Assembly (NCBI RefSeq): GCF_042477335.2
Contig: NC_091245.1
Location: 120,128,501 to 120,192,500, forward strand
DNA length: 64,000 nucleotides
DNA from: Ovis canadensis
Taxonomy: Eukaryota > Chordata > Mammalia > Artiodactyla > Bovidae
Direction: 5' to 3'
Part shown: in pieces, positions 37,813 to 48,694 of the stretch
Position numbering within the stretch: the stretch's first letter is position 1
Layout: each line of letters opens with the position of its first letter
Notes under the pieces: generated by a model
Database searches by the model: none
Told to the model about the DNA's origin: nothing
What the model saw: only the letters and a program-made list of their open reading frames with translations
Position numbers and translations under genes: made by a program

Positions 37813-37927
37813 CTCTATGGACATGAGACTGAGTGAACTCCGGGAGTTGGTGATGGACAGCCTGGTGTGCTGCAATTCATAGGATCGCAAAGAGTCGGAC
37901 ACTACTGAGCGACTGAACTGAACTGAA
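37813..37927 (+). mobile_element. BovB 3' end fragment inside the ERV
   Basis: Sense BovB tail: GGACATGAGACTGAGTGAAC through GCGACTGAACTGAACTGAA. Confidence 0.85.
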
Positions 37928-38077
37928 TTTAAGCCTGCTTCTGGGAACCACTGATCTATAGCAGGGCAACTGGCAAGGCCTTATCCTTAAATTAATATTC
38001 ATTTTATCAGTTTTTCCTGTTGATTGTGGTCTCCAGGATGAATGCAGTTCTAACGCCCTAATCCATATCAGGAGATA

Positions 38078-38975
38078 AAGGGTTGTAACTAATTAGAAGC
38101 TACTTATTTTAAAAACTAATAGCTTAAAACTCTCACATACAAAAAACAAAAAACAGTTCACAAAACATTCTCCTTTCCTTCTGAAGGTTTTCTAATAAGT
38201 TAAGTTAAATGGCCAATTGAGACAACTGAGATGAACTGTTCTGATACCATTCTTCCTCCACTGATTAAGACTGAGGTGGCTGGTACTGGGAACAACATTC
38301 ATTTAGCTTTCTGAGCTTTGTGGGAAGACTTGGTGACTTTGCCAGCTCCCTCTGCCTTCTTGTCCACTGCTTTGATGACCCCCACAGCAACTGTCTTTCC
38401 TATTGTGAGCAGCAAAATGTCCCAGAAGAGGTTAGTCAGAGAAGCTCTCAACACACAAGGTTTTGTTATGAACCATGTCAATGATGGCAGCATTAGCAGA
38501 GTTCAAGAATTTGAGGCCATCTTCCAGCTTTTTCCCTGGAGCAATGATCTATCTTCACCTCATCCCAGGTGACTTGCAAGCAACGTGAGCTCTGTGACAA
38601 TCCAGCACAGGTGCATATCCAGCAATGATTTGGCCTGGAAGATTCAAGATAATTCCTTGAGCTGTGAAGCAGCTGCTTCCACTGGGGGGTCATTTTTGCT
38701 ATCACCAGTTGCATTGCCATGACAAACATCTTTGACAGACATGTTTTTGACATTGAAGCCCCACATTGTCCCCAAAAAGGGCTTTACTTTAAAGCTTCAT
38801 GGTGCATTTCAACAGACTTTACCTCAGTTGTAGTGTTGACTGGAGCAAAGGCGACCACCAAGTCAAGTTTGAGAACACCAGTCTCCAACTGACCTGCAGG
38901 GACAGGACTAATACTGCCAGTTTTGCAGTCATCCAAAGCGCTGGCGCAAGGAATAAGCCGGCTGGTATCGTAAAA
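38078..38975 (-). pseudogene. EEF1A1: EEF1A1 retropseudogene, truncated
   Basis: Intronless minus-strand match to elongation factor 1-alpha. Order: GQLETGVLK and [17 protein letters not shown] (38,890-38,790), the [13 protein letters not shown] block near 38,740, then [19 protein letters not shown] and the C-terminal KAQKAK with the stop at about 38,300. It then continues into recognisable EEF1A1 3' UTR (AAACCTTCAGAAGGAAAGGA on the minus strand at about 38,190). It covers roughly the last half of the 462-residue protein; the N-terminal GTP-binding domain is absent. Frameshifts and stops split it into at least three frames. No poly(A) tail is visible. eEF1A delivers aminoacyl-tRNA to the ribosome, but this copy cannot. 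Confidence 0.92.
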
Positions 38976-39037
38976 AGTCAGTCTGTGGGAGAGGTGATTC
39001 TCTCGCCTCAAATGATATTACTTTGGGTTAGGTGTTA

Positions 39038-39472
39038 CAGTTCAGTTCAGTTCAGTCGCTCAGTCGTGTCCGACTCTTTGCAACCCAATGAATCTCAGCA
39101 CGCCAGGCCTCCCTGTCCATCACCAACTCCCGGAGTTCACTCAGACTCATGTCCATCGAGTCCGTGATGCCATCCAGCCACCTCATCCTCTGTTGTCCCC
39201 TTCTCCTCCTGCCCACAATCCCTCCCAGCATCACAGTCTTTTCCAATGAGTCAACTCTTCGCATGAGGTGGCCAAAGTACTGGAGTTTCAGCTTTAGCAT
39301 CATTCCTTCCAAAGAAATCCCAGGGCTGATCTCCTTCAGAATGGACTGGTTGGATCTCCTTGCAGTCCAAGAGACTCTCAAGAGTCTTCTCCAACACCAC
39401 AGTTCAAAAGCATCAATTCTTAGGTGCTCAGCCTTCTTCACAGTCCAACTCTCACATCCATACATGACTACA
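39038..39472 (-). mobile_element. BovB LINE 3' fragment
   Basis: Antisense: tail CAGTTCAGTTCAGTTCAGTC at 39,038, then C-terminal region with one open frame of 137 codons ([19 protein letters not shown]...), truncated near 39,472. Well preserved. Confidence 0.9.
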
Positions 39473-40487
39473 GTGTCCCTTTTTAATGGGATTTGTATTG
39501 GCCATGTGTTTGGCCTTCCCCAGGGTGCTATGAGTGCACACTTCTGAACTTACCTTTCAGTAGACCTCAGAGCAGGGGGGAGCTCTGTCTCCTTTTCCTG
39601 GGGTTTTCACTTGTGAGTTTGGGTTTGGGGGTGGTTTGTTTTTTTTTTTTTTTTTGCCAGATTTCTTGAGTCTCGTTCACTTTTGCTTTGGCTCTCCTTT
39701 TCAAAACCCTGTCAAGATGCATGAATAAGTATTGCTCTAGAAGCACATACCTCCCTCACTGGGGTCCCAGTTTGGTTCATCTGTGGGTACAGCCAAGTGG
39801 GCTTCAGCTGTAGATAATTATCCCTATAAAGGAGGGTTATGATCCTTTCAATTACAATAGAAACCCAGCTGGCTATTTGCACTTATCCCCCTATGTGAGA
39901 TAACAGCAATTGAAATTGCCCTGCCCTGGGAGTGGCTCCTGTCCTAAACTGAATACTCTACTGGTTCTTAGTTGGTGATAACAGGCCAAGGTCCTGTGGT
40001 CCAGGAACTAACAGGATTTTCTTATTGGTCCCTAGAAAGAAGGGAAGTCCTGATTCCTGGAGTCAGGAATCAGAAAGAAAGGACAATAGGAAAGAATGGA
40101 AGGTAGAGGAAGGAATGGATACGTTGGCATAATAGCAGGCACACCTTGGACACCTAGCTCAGCTGGAAGGAGTTAAGGTTTGACTCAGCACATCCTTGCC
40201 CCCTTTCCCTTCCTTTCCTTGTTTTCCCTGATGTATTGATAAGAGTACAAGCACTTGCACATAAGGGATATCATCATTCCTCCCCTCTTCTTCACAGAAT
40301 AGCTACAGAGTCATTCAAAAGCCACTGTAAAACCATAAATAGCAATTGATCATCTCTAACCATTTTGCTTTGGCATCAACCAATTGAGATTGTAAAGAAA
40401 CTTGGTTACTACTGTGACATACAATTTAAAATAATTCCTAAAATTATGACTGGTATCAATTACCAGGGTATACTAGATTTTGTGAAA
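39473..40487. other. ERV interior, diverged, no open frame
   Basis: Holds a poly(T) run at about 39,640-39,655. Minus-strand reading gives short retroviral-looking stretches broken by many stops. I could not assign a gene. Confidence 0.35.
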
Positions 40488-40797
40488 GATAGTCACTCAT
40501 TTGTGTCCAACTCCTTGCAATCCTGTGGACTGCAGCCTTCCATGCTCCTCTGTTCACAGAATTCTCCAGGTAAGAGTACTGGAGTGGGTTGCTGTTTCCT
40601 CCTCCAGGGGATCTTCTCAATCCAGGTCTCTCAAGTTGCAGACTGATTCTTTACCATCTGAGCTACCAGGGAAGCCCAAGAATACTGGAGTGGGTAGCCT
40701 ATCCCTTCTGCAGAGGATCTTCCTGATCCAGGAATCAAACTTGAGTCCCCTGCATTGCAGGTGGATTTTTTGCCAGTTGAGCTATCAGGGAAGCCCA
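40488..40797 (-). mobile_element. Tandem BovA/Bov-tA SINE pair
   Basis: Antisense pair with the same junction type as the one at 35,470: a complete unit ends at AGGGAAGCCC (about 40,677) and a second shorter unit follows at once from AAGAATACTGGAGTGGGTAG to AGGGAAGCCC. Confidence 0.86.
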
Positions 40798-41177
40798 TGC
40801 CAGATTTTAGGAGCCCCATACAATGTCCAAAATGTGTACATCAATGTTCACCCATCTGATATGATCCAGAGGTTTTATTTTCATTTCTTTAATAATTCTT
40901 CCCACATTAATTCAACACAATGAATAAGCCCAGTTAGTTCACTCTTCTTCTCTCTGAGATGGAGAGAAAACACATAATTTGAGGTGTTCCAAGAGTCTTT
41001 GGAAAACTTCAGTCTTAGCTAGAGGCCAAATGAATGTCACCCAAAATTTGATTTGGGGGAAGTCTGTCAAAATATCCAGAGTTTTAGTCAGTGATAATAA
41101 GAAGATCTCAATGGCAAATACAGATCACTTAAACAAAGAAATACAGTTATCAAGGCAGAAGGGCTGGTTCGAAGGCT
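40798..41177. other. ERV interior, no open frame
   Basis: AT-rich diverged sequence with nothing assignable. The 89-codon frame at 40,979-41,248 runs into a SINE and is chance. Confidence 0.35.
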
Positions 41178-41337
41178 TAGTTGCCCCTAAGGCATGTGGG
41201 ATCTCAGTTTCCCCAAGCCATGGGGGAATCTTAGTTCCCCTGAGGTAGGTGGGATCTTAGTTCCCTGACCAGGGATCAAAATTGTATCCCCTGCATTGGA
41301 CGGTGATTCTTAACCACTGGCGCACCAGGAAAGTCCC
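41178..41337 (-). mobile_element. CHR-type SINE, partial
   Basis: Antisense: CTTAGTTCCCTGACCAGGGA and the end GCACCAGGAAAGTCCC. Confidence 0.75.
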
Positions 41338-41339
41338 AA

Positions 41340-41955
41340 CATTCATTTTCTTAATTAAGTTCAACCTTATTTAGTGAATCCTGACTATGTCACCTTTTAA
41401 CAAAATGCATTTTCATTCCTCATACCTTCTTTGCAGAAAACACACAATCTATGTCTCTGCATACTGAAATGTTTCCCTTATATCTTCATGTTTAATCCTT
41501 AATCTCTAGTGAAAACCAAGAAGCAAGTAGTTGTGAAATGTTTCTCATTTTTTTTCTGTTCTCCTTCTTTCATTTTACATCACTAAAAGTTTTAAATATT
41601 CCAAAACTGATTTGGCTGTAAATGGAGAACCAGTACCAAACAAAATGAAACAAACAACTCAAAGGACAAACAGAAAATCCTAAGTTAACCCTCAAGTTTG
41701 GTCTTGATTTTACAGCCCCAATGACACAGGAAAACATAAGTGATCTAACTAACACAGCAAGGTAGCAGTACATGATGGACAGGGTCCTGAGATAACCCTC
41801 CTAAGCCCCTTGTGGAGACCCTAAAAGATACTGTGGCCAAACCTTATCACAATAACACATCACATTCCTATCACTCATGGATTCATATCTGTAATCAGAT
41901 CACTTATCAAAAATGCACCTCACAGGACTTTAGGGATAGTTGAAATATTCCCCAT
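41340..41955 (-). pseudogene. Remnant of an ERV gag-like region
   Basis: The minus strand at 41,955 has ATG-GGG-AAT (Met-Gly-Asn), the N-myristoylation form of gammaretroviral-like gag starts. A broken reading follows with short blocks typical of ERV1 gag, and stops within the first tens of codons. The call rests on position after the 5' LTR and on short similarity only. Confidence 0.45.
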
Positions 41956-42383
41956 TGTTAAAGACAAATTCAGGACAAAACACAAACTTTACACACAAAT
42001 GCTAACATCCAAAGAAATGAGTGAGCCAATTCACAAATCAGGTAAAAATCCAATTCCTCCCTCTCTCCATCAGGGTACCCCATTCAAATATAAAACAAAT
42101 TGGCTTATTCCAGAGAATGAGGCCTGAATGGAGAGGAAATAAAGTTTCCAGCTGCACACACTGGAGCAACTTACCCTATTTTATAGAGCTTCTCTGCTCT
42201 CAAATGTTGATTTCTTACTCCAACTGCCAATCACTGGGGCAGCCGGGTGTAGCTTTGGGAAATCTTGAAGAGAAGATCCTCAAAACAAGGGATCCTAGCA
42301 CCTGCTAGGACCTAACTTGAAAATCTCCCAATCAAGGCAGCCAGCCAGAAGTAGCAAGGCTCCTGGATGGCTGTGCCTGAACT

Positions 42384-42668
42384 TGTTTATCAAGTCTAAG
42401 CTTGTACTGCTCACCACATGACAAGCTGATACATTGAGAGATCATTTGCTGGGCCAAGGAATAAGGATTTTGTTCAGAAAGCCAGCAGACCAAGAAGATG
42501 ATAGACTCATGCCCCCAAAAACTATCTTGCCTCAGGTAGAACTCAGGCTTTGTTTATACTAAAAGGAGAGAGAGTAAAGGTAAACATTTCCTGGTTCCGG
42601 TCAGCCTCCAGATTTCTTCCTTCCTGCAGGTACTCCAGGTGGGACCAGTCAGGAAGCTTCCTGTGAGC
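42384..42668 (-). repeat. ERV 5' LTR, truncated in U3
   Basis: Aligns by eye with 36,949-37,245 (shared TGCTCACCACATGA, AAGCCAGCAGACCAAGAAGA and TGGTTCCGGTCAGC). The U3 start is missing: after about 42,668 the sequence is Tigger transposon. TATA-like TTTAGTATAAACAAAG is kept, but the polyadenylation signal reads AACAAA (42473-42468). No convincing tRNA primer-binding site is visible next to it. Confidence 0.72.
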
Positions 42669-42929
42669 ATTAAAAACATGTTCAGGGAGATTTTCTTCCT
42701 CAGTGACTTTCTTCATGGCATCTGGTAACTCACCTGTTTCCTCTTGGTCAGAAGAAGGTGCTTCTCCTGTTATCTGGATGTTTTTGAAGCCAAGCCTCTT
42801 TTTAAAATTATCAAATCATACTTTGTTGGTTTTAAATTCTCCAGCTTTAGATCCTTCACCTTCCTTTCACTTTAAGTTATATAATGACTTCATTTTTTCT
42901 TGAATCACATTAAAGTCTATAGGTATGCC

Positions 42930-43025
42930 TTGTTGTTACTGTTCAGTCGCTAAGTCGAGTCTGACTCTTTGAGACCCCATGGACTGCAGCACATGGCTTC
43001 CCCTGTCCTTCACTGTCTCCCAGAC
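42930..43025 (-). mobile_element. BovB/BovA tail fragment
   Basis: TGTTCAGTCGCTAAGTCGAG through TCCTTCACTGTCTCCCAGA, about 95 bases, inside the Tigger transposase. Confidence 0.75.
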
Positions 43026-43117
43026 CATGCCTGCCTTTCTTAGAGCGACTCTGTAACACATAAAATCTGTACTACTGATACTAGATTAAAAGGTGTTTTG
43101 AAAAGAGTGCAAGGTTT

Positions 43118-43343
43118 TCAAAGGCTTCTCAGGTGGCTCTAATGGTAAGGAATCCAACTGCCAGTGCAGAAGATATAAGAGATGTGGGTGCAGTCCCTGG
43201 GTTAGGAAGATCCCCTGGAGAAGGAATGGCAACCCACTCCAGTATTCTTGCCTGGAAAATCCTATGGACAGAGGAGCCTGGTGGGCTACAGTCCATAGGT
43301 TGCAGAGTCACACACAACTGAAGTGACTTAGCACGCATGCATG
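43118..43343 (+). mobile_element. BovA-type SINE with target-site duplication
   Basis: Sense BovA inside Tigger. Flanks GCAAGGTTTT at 43108-43117 and 43344-43353 match exactly. Confidence 0.9.
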
Positions 43344-43919
43344 CAAGGTTTTTTAGACTGCTGCAGTAGCTGCAACAATGGTCTCATGAGTTTTCTCTTT
43401 TTTTACAATGATCCTTACGCTGGATTCATTATCTTGGAATGGTGGGCAGCTGCAGACCTCAGTTTACTGTACATAGCAAGCCATTCAACTTTTTCTTGTA
43501 TTGTCATGTCTTGTAATGTCTACTTCTTGGGAACGCTTCCAGCATCATTAGTGATAGTTCGTATGGGTCCCGTGGTGTTATTCAAGGTCTACGGTATTGC
43601 ACTAAACACAATGGAAAATACACAAGAATCATGAGATATCCTTTTAGTGTAACATGCAATTGCCTGGAGAGGGAATCTGCTCACACAATTTTTGATTAGC
43701 TGATTAGCATCACACAGCACAGTGGACACTTGTGACACTTGAGCTTATCACTATAGCAACAGGAAATTGCTATGGGATTATATACATTAGTACAGATGTA
43801 CCACAGTTAATTTTAAGCAGTTATGGTTTAATACTATATCTTTATACTTGTTTACATTTCCCTTTACTGGGTATGGCACCATGTATGGTCTATTTGTGGC
43901 CATAAACTTTGATAAATTT

Positions 43920-46262
43920 TATTTTTTTTAACTTTATTTTACTTTACAATACTGCATTGGTTTGCCATACATCAACATGAATCCGCCACGGGTGTACACG
44001 TGTTCCCAAACCTGAACCCCCCTCCCACCTCCTTCCCCATACCATCTCTCTGGGTCATCCCAGTGCATCAGCCCCAAGCATCCTGCATCCTGCATCAAAC
44101 CTAGACTGGCGATTCATTTCTTATATGATATTATACAAGTTTCAATGCCATTCTCCCAAATCATCCCACCCTCTCCCTCTCCCACAGAGTCCAAAACACT
44201 GTTCTATACATCTGTGTCTCTTTTGCTGTCTTGCATACAGGCTTATTGTTACCATCTTTCTAAATTCCATATATATGTGTTAGTATACTGTATTGATGTT
44301 TTTCTTTCTGGCTTACTTCACTCTGTAAAATTGGCTCCAGTTTCATCCACCTCATTAGAACTGATTCAAATGTATTCTTTTTAATGGCTGAGTAATACTC
44401 CATTGTGTATATGTATCACAGCTTTCTTATCCATTCATCTGCTGATGGACATCTAGGTTGCTTCCATGTCCTGGCTATTATAAACAGTGCTATGATGAAC
44501 ATTGGGGTACACGTGTCTCTTTCATTTCTGGTTTCCTTGGTGTGTATGCTGAGAAGTGGGATTGCTGGGTCATAAGGCAGTTCTATTTCCAGTTTTTTAA
44601 GGAATCTCCACACTGTTCTCCATAGTGGCTGTACTAGTTTGCATTCCCACGAACAGTGTAAGAGGGTTCCCTTTTCTCCACACCTTCTCCAGCATTTATT
44701 GCTTGTAGACTTTTTGATAGCAGCCATTCTGACCAGTGTGAGATGGTACCTCATTGTGGTTTTGATTTGCATTTCTCTGATCATGAGTGATGTTGAGCAT
44801 TTTTTCATGTGTTTGTTAGCCATCTGTATGTCTTCTTTGGAGAAATGTCTATTTAGTTCTTTGGCCCATTTTTTGATTGGGTCGTTTATTTTTCTGGAAT
44901 TGAGCTGCAGGAGTTGCTTGTATATTTTTGAGATTAGTTGTTTGTCAGTTGCTTCATTTGCTATTATTTTCCCCCATTCTGAAGGCTGCTTTTTACCTTG
45001 CTTATAGTTTCCTTTGTTGTGCAAAAGCTTTTAATTTTAATTAGATCCCATGTGTTTATTTTTGCTTTTATTTCCAGTATTCTGGGAAGTGGGTCATAGA
45101 GGATCCTGCTGTGATTTATGTCAAAGAGTGTTTTGCCTATGTTCTCCTCTAGGAGTTTTATAGTTTCTGGTCTTATGTTTAGATCTTTAATCCATTTTGA
45201 GTTTATTTTTGTGTATGGTGTTAGAAAGTGTTCTCATTTCACTCTTTTGCAAGTGGTTGACCAGTTTTCCCAGCACCACTTGTTAAAGAGATTGTCTTTA
45301 ATGCGTTGTATAGTCTTGCCTCCTTTGTCAAAGATAAGGTGTCCATAGGTGTGTGGATTTATCTCTGGGCTTTCTATTTTGTTCCATTGATCTATATTTC
45401 TGTCTTTGTGCCAGTACCATACTATCTTGATGACTGTGGCTTTGTAGTATAGCCTGAAGTCAGGCAGGTTGATTCCTCCAGGTCCATTCTTCTTTCTCAA
45501 GATTGGTTTGGCTACTCGAGGTTTTTTGTATTTCCATACAAATTGTGAAATTATTTGTTCTAGCTCTGTGAAAAATACCGCTGGTAGCTTGATAGGGATT
45601 GCATTGAATCTGTAGATTGCTTTGGGAAGTATACTCATTTTCACTATATTGATTCTTCTGATCCATGAGCATGGTATATTTCTCCATCTATTAGTGTCCT
45701 CTTTGATTTCTTTCACCAGTGTTTTATAGTTTTCTATATATAGGTCTTTAGTTTCTTTAGGAAGATATATTCCTAAGTATTTCTTTTCATTGCAATGGTG
45801 AATGGAATTGTTTCCTTAATTTCTTTTTCTACTTTCTCATTATTAGTGTATAGGAATGCAAGGGATTTCTGTGTGTTGACTTCATATCCTGCAATTTTAC
45901 TATATTCATTGATTAGCTCTAATAATTTTCTGGTGGAGTCTTTAGGGTTTTCTATGTAGAGGATCATGTCATCTGCAAACAGTGAGAGTTTTACTTCTTC
46001 TTTTCCAATTTGGATTCCTTTTATTTCTTTTTCTGCTCTGATTGCTGTGGCCAAAACTTCCAGAACTATATTGAATAGTAGTGGTGAGAGTGGGCACCCT
46101 TGTCTTGTTCCTGACTTTAGGGGAAATGCTTTCAATTTTTCACCATTAAGGATAATGTTTGTTGTGGGTTTGTCATATATAGCTTTTATCAGGTTGAAGT
46201 ATGTTCCTTCTATTCCTGCTTTCTGGAGAGTTTATATCATAAATGGATGTTGAATTTTGTCA
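43920..46262 (-). mobile_element. L1 LINE (L1-BT type), 5' truncated, inside Tigger
   Basis: Antisense L1: 3' UTR at 43,920-44,400, then ORF2 C-terminal half to 46,262. Open pieces of 202, 160 and 120 codons show [40 protein letters not shown] and the RT blocks [19 protein letters not shown] and [18 protein letters not shown] with both catalytic aspartates. Three frames, so inactive, but well preserved. Confidence 0.92.
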
Positions 46263-46473
46263 AAGGCTTTCTAAAATATATTTGTGTATATTTTATGATA
46301 GTAAGTGGTAAAATAGATTAGTAGATACATACACTTTATATATTTATGATATAGTTATCATTATCTTAAACTTTTTTGATATTTCTAAGCCACACAATTT
46401 GTGAGTTTTTCAAACTGTTGCAGATCTCAAAAAATTTTTCCCATACACTTATTGAAAAAAAATCTGCATATAA

Positions 46474-46670
46474 GGTGTTAGTCACTCAGCTGTGTCCAAT
46501 TCTTTGTGACTCCATGAACTGTAGCCCACCAAGCTCCTGTGTCCATGGAATCCCAGGCAAGAATACTGGAGTGGGTTGCCATTTCGTTCTCCAGGGGACC
46601 TTCCTGACTGAGGAATCAAACTGAGTTGCCCAGGCAGACTCTTTACCGACTGAGCCATCAGGGAAGCCCT
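46474..46670 (-). mobile_element. BovA-type SINE with target-site duplication
   Basis: Antisense BovA inside Tigger. Flanks TGCATATAA at 46465-46473 and 46671-46679 match exactly. Confidence 0.92.
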
Positions 46671-46694
46671 TGCATATAAACACCTATGCATTTC

Positions 46695-48657
46695 AAGAAA
46701 TTAGAGATTCCAAGGGAACAATTCTTGCAAATATGGGCTTGATAAAAGACAGAAATGGTATGGACCTAACAGAAGCAGAAGATATTAAGAAGAGGTGGCA
46801 AGAATACACAGAATTGTACAAAAAAGAGCTTCACGACCCAGATAATCACGACAGTGTGATCACTCATCTAGAGCCAGACATCCTGGAATGTGAAGTCAAG
46901 TGGGCCTTAGGAAGCATCACTATGAACAAAGCTAGTGGAGGTGATGGAATTACAGTTGACCTATTTCAAATCCTGAAGGATGATGCTGTGAAAGTGCTGC
47001 ACTCAATATGCCAGCCAATTTGGAAAACTCAGCAATGGCCACAGGACTGGAAAAGATCAGTTTTCATTCCAATCCCAAAGAAAGGCAATGCCAAAGAATG
47101 CTCAAACTACCGCACAATTGCACTCATCTCAATGCTAGTAATACTCAAAATTCTCCAAGCCAGGCTTCAGCAATACATGAACTGTGAAACTCCAGATGTT
47201 CAAGCTGCTTTCAGAAAAGGCAGCAGAACAAGAGATCAAATTGCCAACATCCTCTGGATCATCGAAAAATCAAGAGTTCCAGAAAAACATCTATTTCTGC
47301 TTTATTGACTATGCCAAAGCCTTTGACTGTGTGGGTCACAATAAACTATGGAAAATTCTGAAAGAGATGGGAATCCCAGACCACCTGACCTGCCTCTTGA
47401 GAAACCTGTATGCAGGTCAGGAAGCCACAGTTAGAACTGGGCATGGAACAACAGACTAGTTGCAAATAGGAAAAGGAGTACATCAAGGCTGTATATTGTC
47501 ACCCTGCTTATTTAACTTATGTGCAGAATACATGAGAAACATTGGGCTGGAAGAAGCACAAGCTGGAATCAAGATTGCCGGGGAAAATATCAATAACCTC
47601 AGATATGCAGATGACACCACCCTTATGGCAGAAAGTGAAGAGGAGCTAAAAAGCCTCTTGATGAAAGTGCAAGAGGAGAGTGAAAAAGTTGGCTTCAAGC
47701 TCAACATTCAGAAAACGAAGATCATGGCATCTGGTCCCATCACTTCATGGGAAATAGATGGGGAAACAGTGGAAACAGTGTCAGACTTTATTGTTTTGGG
47801 CTCCAAAATCGCTGCAGATGGTGACTGCAGCCATGAAATTAAAAGACGCTTACTCCTTGGAAGAAAGGTTATGACCAACCTAGACAGCATATTCAAAAGC
47901 AGAGATATTACTTTGCCAACAAAAGTCCAACCACAGTCAAGGCTATGGTTTTTCCAGTGGTTGTGTATGGATGTGAGAGTTGGACTGTGAAGAAAGCTGA
48001 GCACCAAAAAATTGATGCTTTTGAACTGTGGTGTTGAAGAAGACTCTTGAGAGTCCCTTGGACTGCAAGGAGGTCCAACCAGTACATCCTAAAGGAGATC
48101 AGTCCTGAGTGTTCATTGGAAGGACTGATGCTGAAGCTCAAACTCCAATACTTTGGCCACCTCTTGTGAAGATTGACTCATTGGAAAAGACTTTGATACT
48201 GAAAAAGACACAGATGTGTATAACGGACTTTTGGACTCAGAGGGAGAGGGAGGGGGTGGGATGATTTGGGAGAATGGCATTCTAACATGTATACTATCAT
48301 GTAAGAATCGAATCGCCAGTCTATGTCTGACGCAGGATACAGCATGCTTGGGGCTGGTGCATGGGGATGACCCAGAGAGATGTTATGGGGAGGGTGGTGG
48401 GAGGGGGGTTCATGTTTGGGAACGCATGTAAGAATTAAATATTTTAAAATTAAAAAAAAAAAGACCTTGATACTGGGAGGGATTGGGGGCAGGAGGAGAA
48501 GGGGATGACAGAGGATGAGATGGTTGGATGGCATCACTGACTCCACGGACATGGGTTTGAGTAGACTCCAGGAGTTGGTGGTAGACAGGGAGGCCTGAGG
48601 TGCTGTGATTCATGGGGTCGCAAAGAGTCGGACATGACTGAGTGACTGACCTAACTG
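46695..48657 (+). mobile_element. BovB LINE, 5' truncated, inside Tigger
   Basis: Sense BovB from the linker region through RT (YADDTTLMAESEEELKSLL at about 47,605) to the tail ending ACCTAACTG at about 48,657. Open pieces of 212, 91 and 176 codons. Flanks ATGCATTTC (46686-46694) and ATGCAGTTC (48658-48666) form a duplication with one mismatch. Interrupted by an L1 tail at 48,202-48,460. Confidence 0.9.
48202..48460 (+). mobile_element. Short L1 3'-UTR-only insertion inside BovB
   Basis: About 260 bases beginning AAAAAGACACAGATG and ending in an A-run, with no ORF2 sequence. Flanks AAGACTTTGATACTG (48187-48201) and AAGACCTTGATACTG (48461-48475) form a 15-bp duplication with one mismatch. Confidence 0.88.
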
Positions 48658-48694
48658 ATGCAGTTCAAACCCTGTTGTTCAAGGGTCAACTGTA

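Larger units (their letters stand above)
36949..42668 (-). mobile_element. Endogenous retrovirus (ERV1/gamma-like), minus strand, broken
   Basis: Two related LTRs in the same orientation bracket about 5 kb. The LTR with the more complete U3 side is on the left (3' LTR) and the truncated one on the right (5' LTR). A gag-like start (Met-Gly-Asn) lies on the minus strand at 41,955, about 430 bases downstream of the 5' LTR, followed by a broken gag-like reading. No retroviral open frame of useful length remains. The interior is interrupted by BovB pieces, an EEF1A1 pseudogene, a SINE pair and a CHR SINE. Old and non-coding; class by eye only. Confidence 0.7.
42669..43560 (-). pseudogene. Tigger (pogo-like) transposase remnant
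   Basis: The minus strand reads an N-terminal piece near 43,490 (QEKVEWLAMYSKLRSAAAHH, a helix-turn-helix-like start), then after the SINE a middle piece near 42,800 (RLGFKNIQITGEAPSSDQE) and LPDAMKKVTEEENLPEHVF at the left end. These match the DNA-binding and pre-catalytic part of Tigger/TIGD-type transposases. Stops break it, and the DDE catalytic part is absent because the ERV LTR lies there. Confidence 0.75.
42669..48692 (-). mobile_element. Tigger-type DNA transposon (Tigger2-like), split by younger insertions
   Basis: The right end is a terminal repeat: on the minus strand CAGTTGACCCTTGAACAACA, flanked by TA (48693-48694). Own pieces, read leftward: 48,692-48,658, 46,685-46,670, 46,464-46,263, 43,919-43,344, 43,107-43,026 and 42,929-42,669. 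They carry the 5' non-coding part and then a decayed transposase. The left end meets the truncated ERV LTR, so the other terminal repeat is missing. Insertions inside: BovB, BovA, L1, BovA and a BovB tail. Confidence 0.75.

Noticed and set aside
38299..39011. EEF1A1 as a functional gene
   Set aside because: The N-terminal half is missing, stops and frameshifts are present, and it is intronless within an ERV interior.
42360..42384. tRNA primer-binding site next to the ERV 5' LTR
   Set aside because: The bases just downstream on the minus strand do not begin with TGG or match a tRNA 3' end that I recognise.
42669..43560. Domesticated TIGD-like transposase gene
   Set aside because: Only N-terminal and middle pieces remain, with stops and insertions; the catalytic part is absent.
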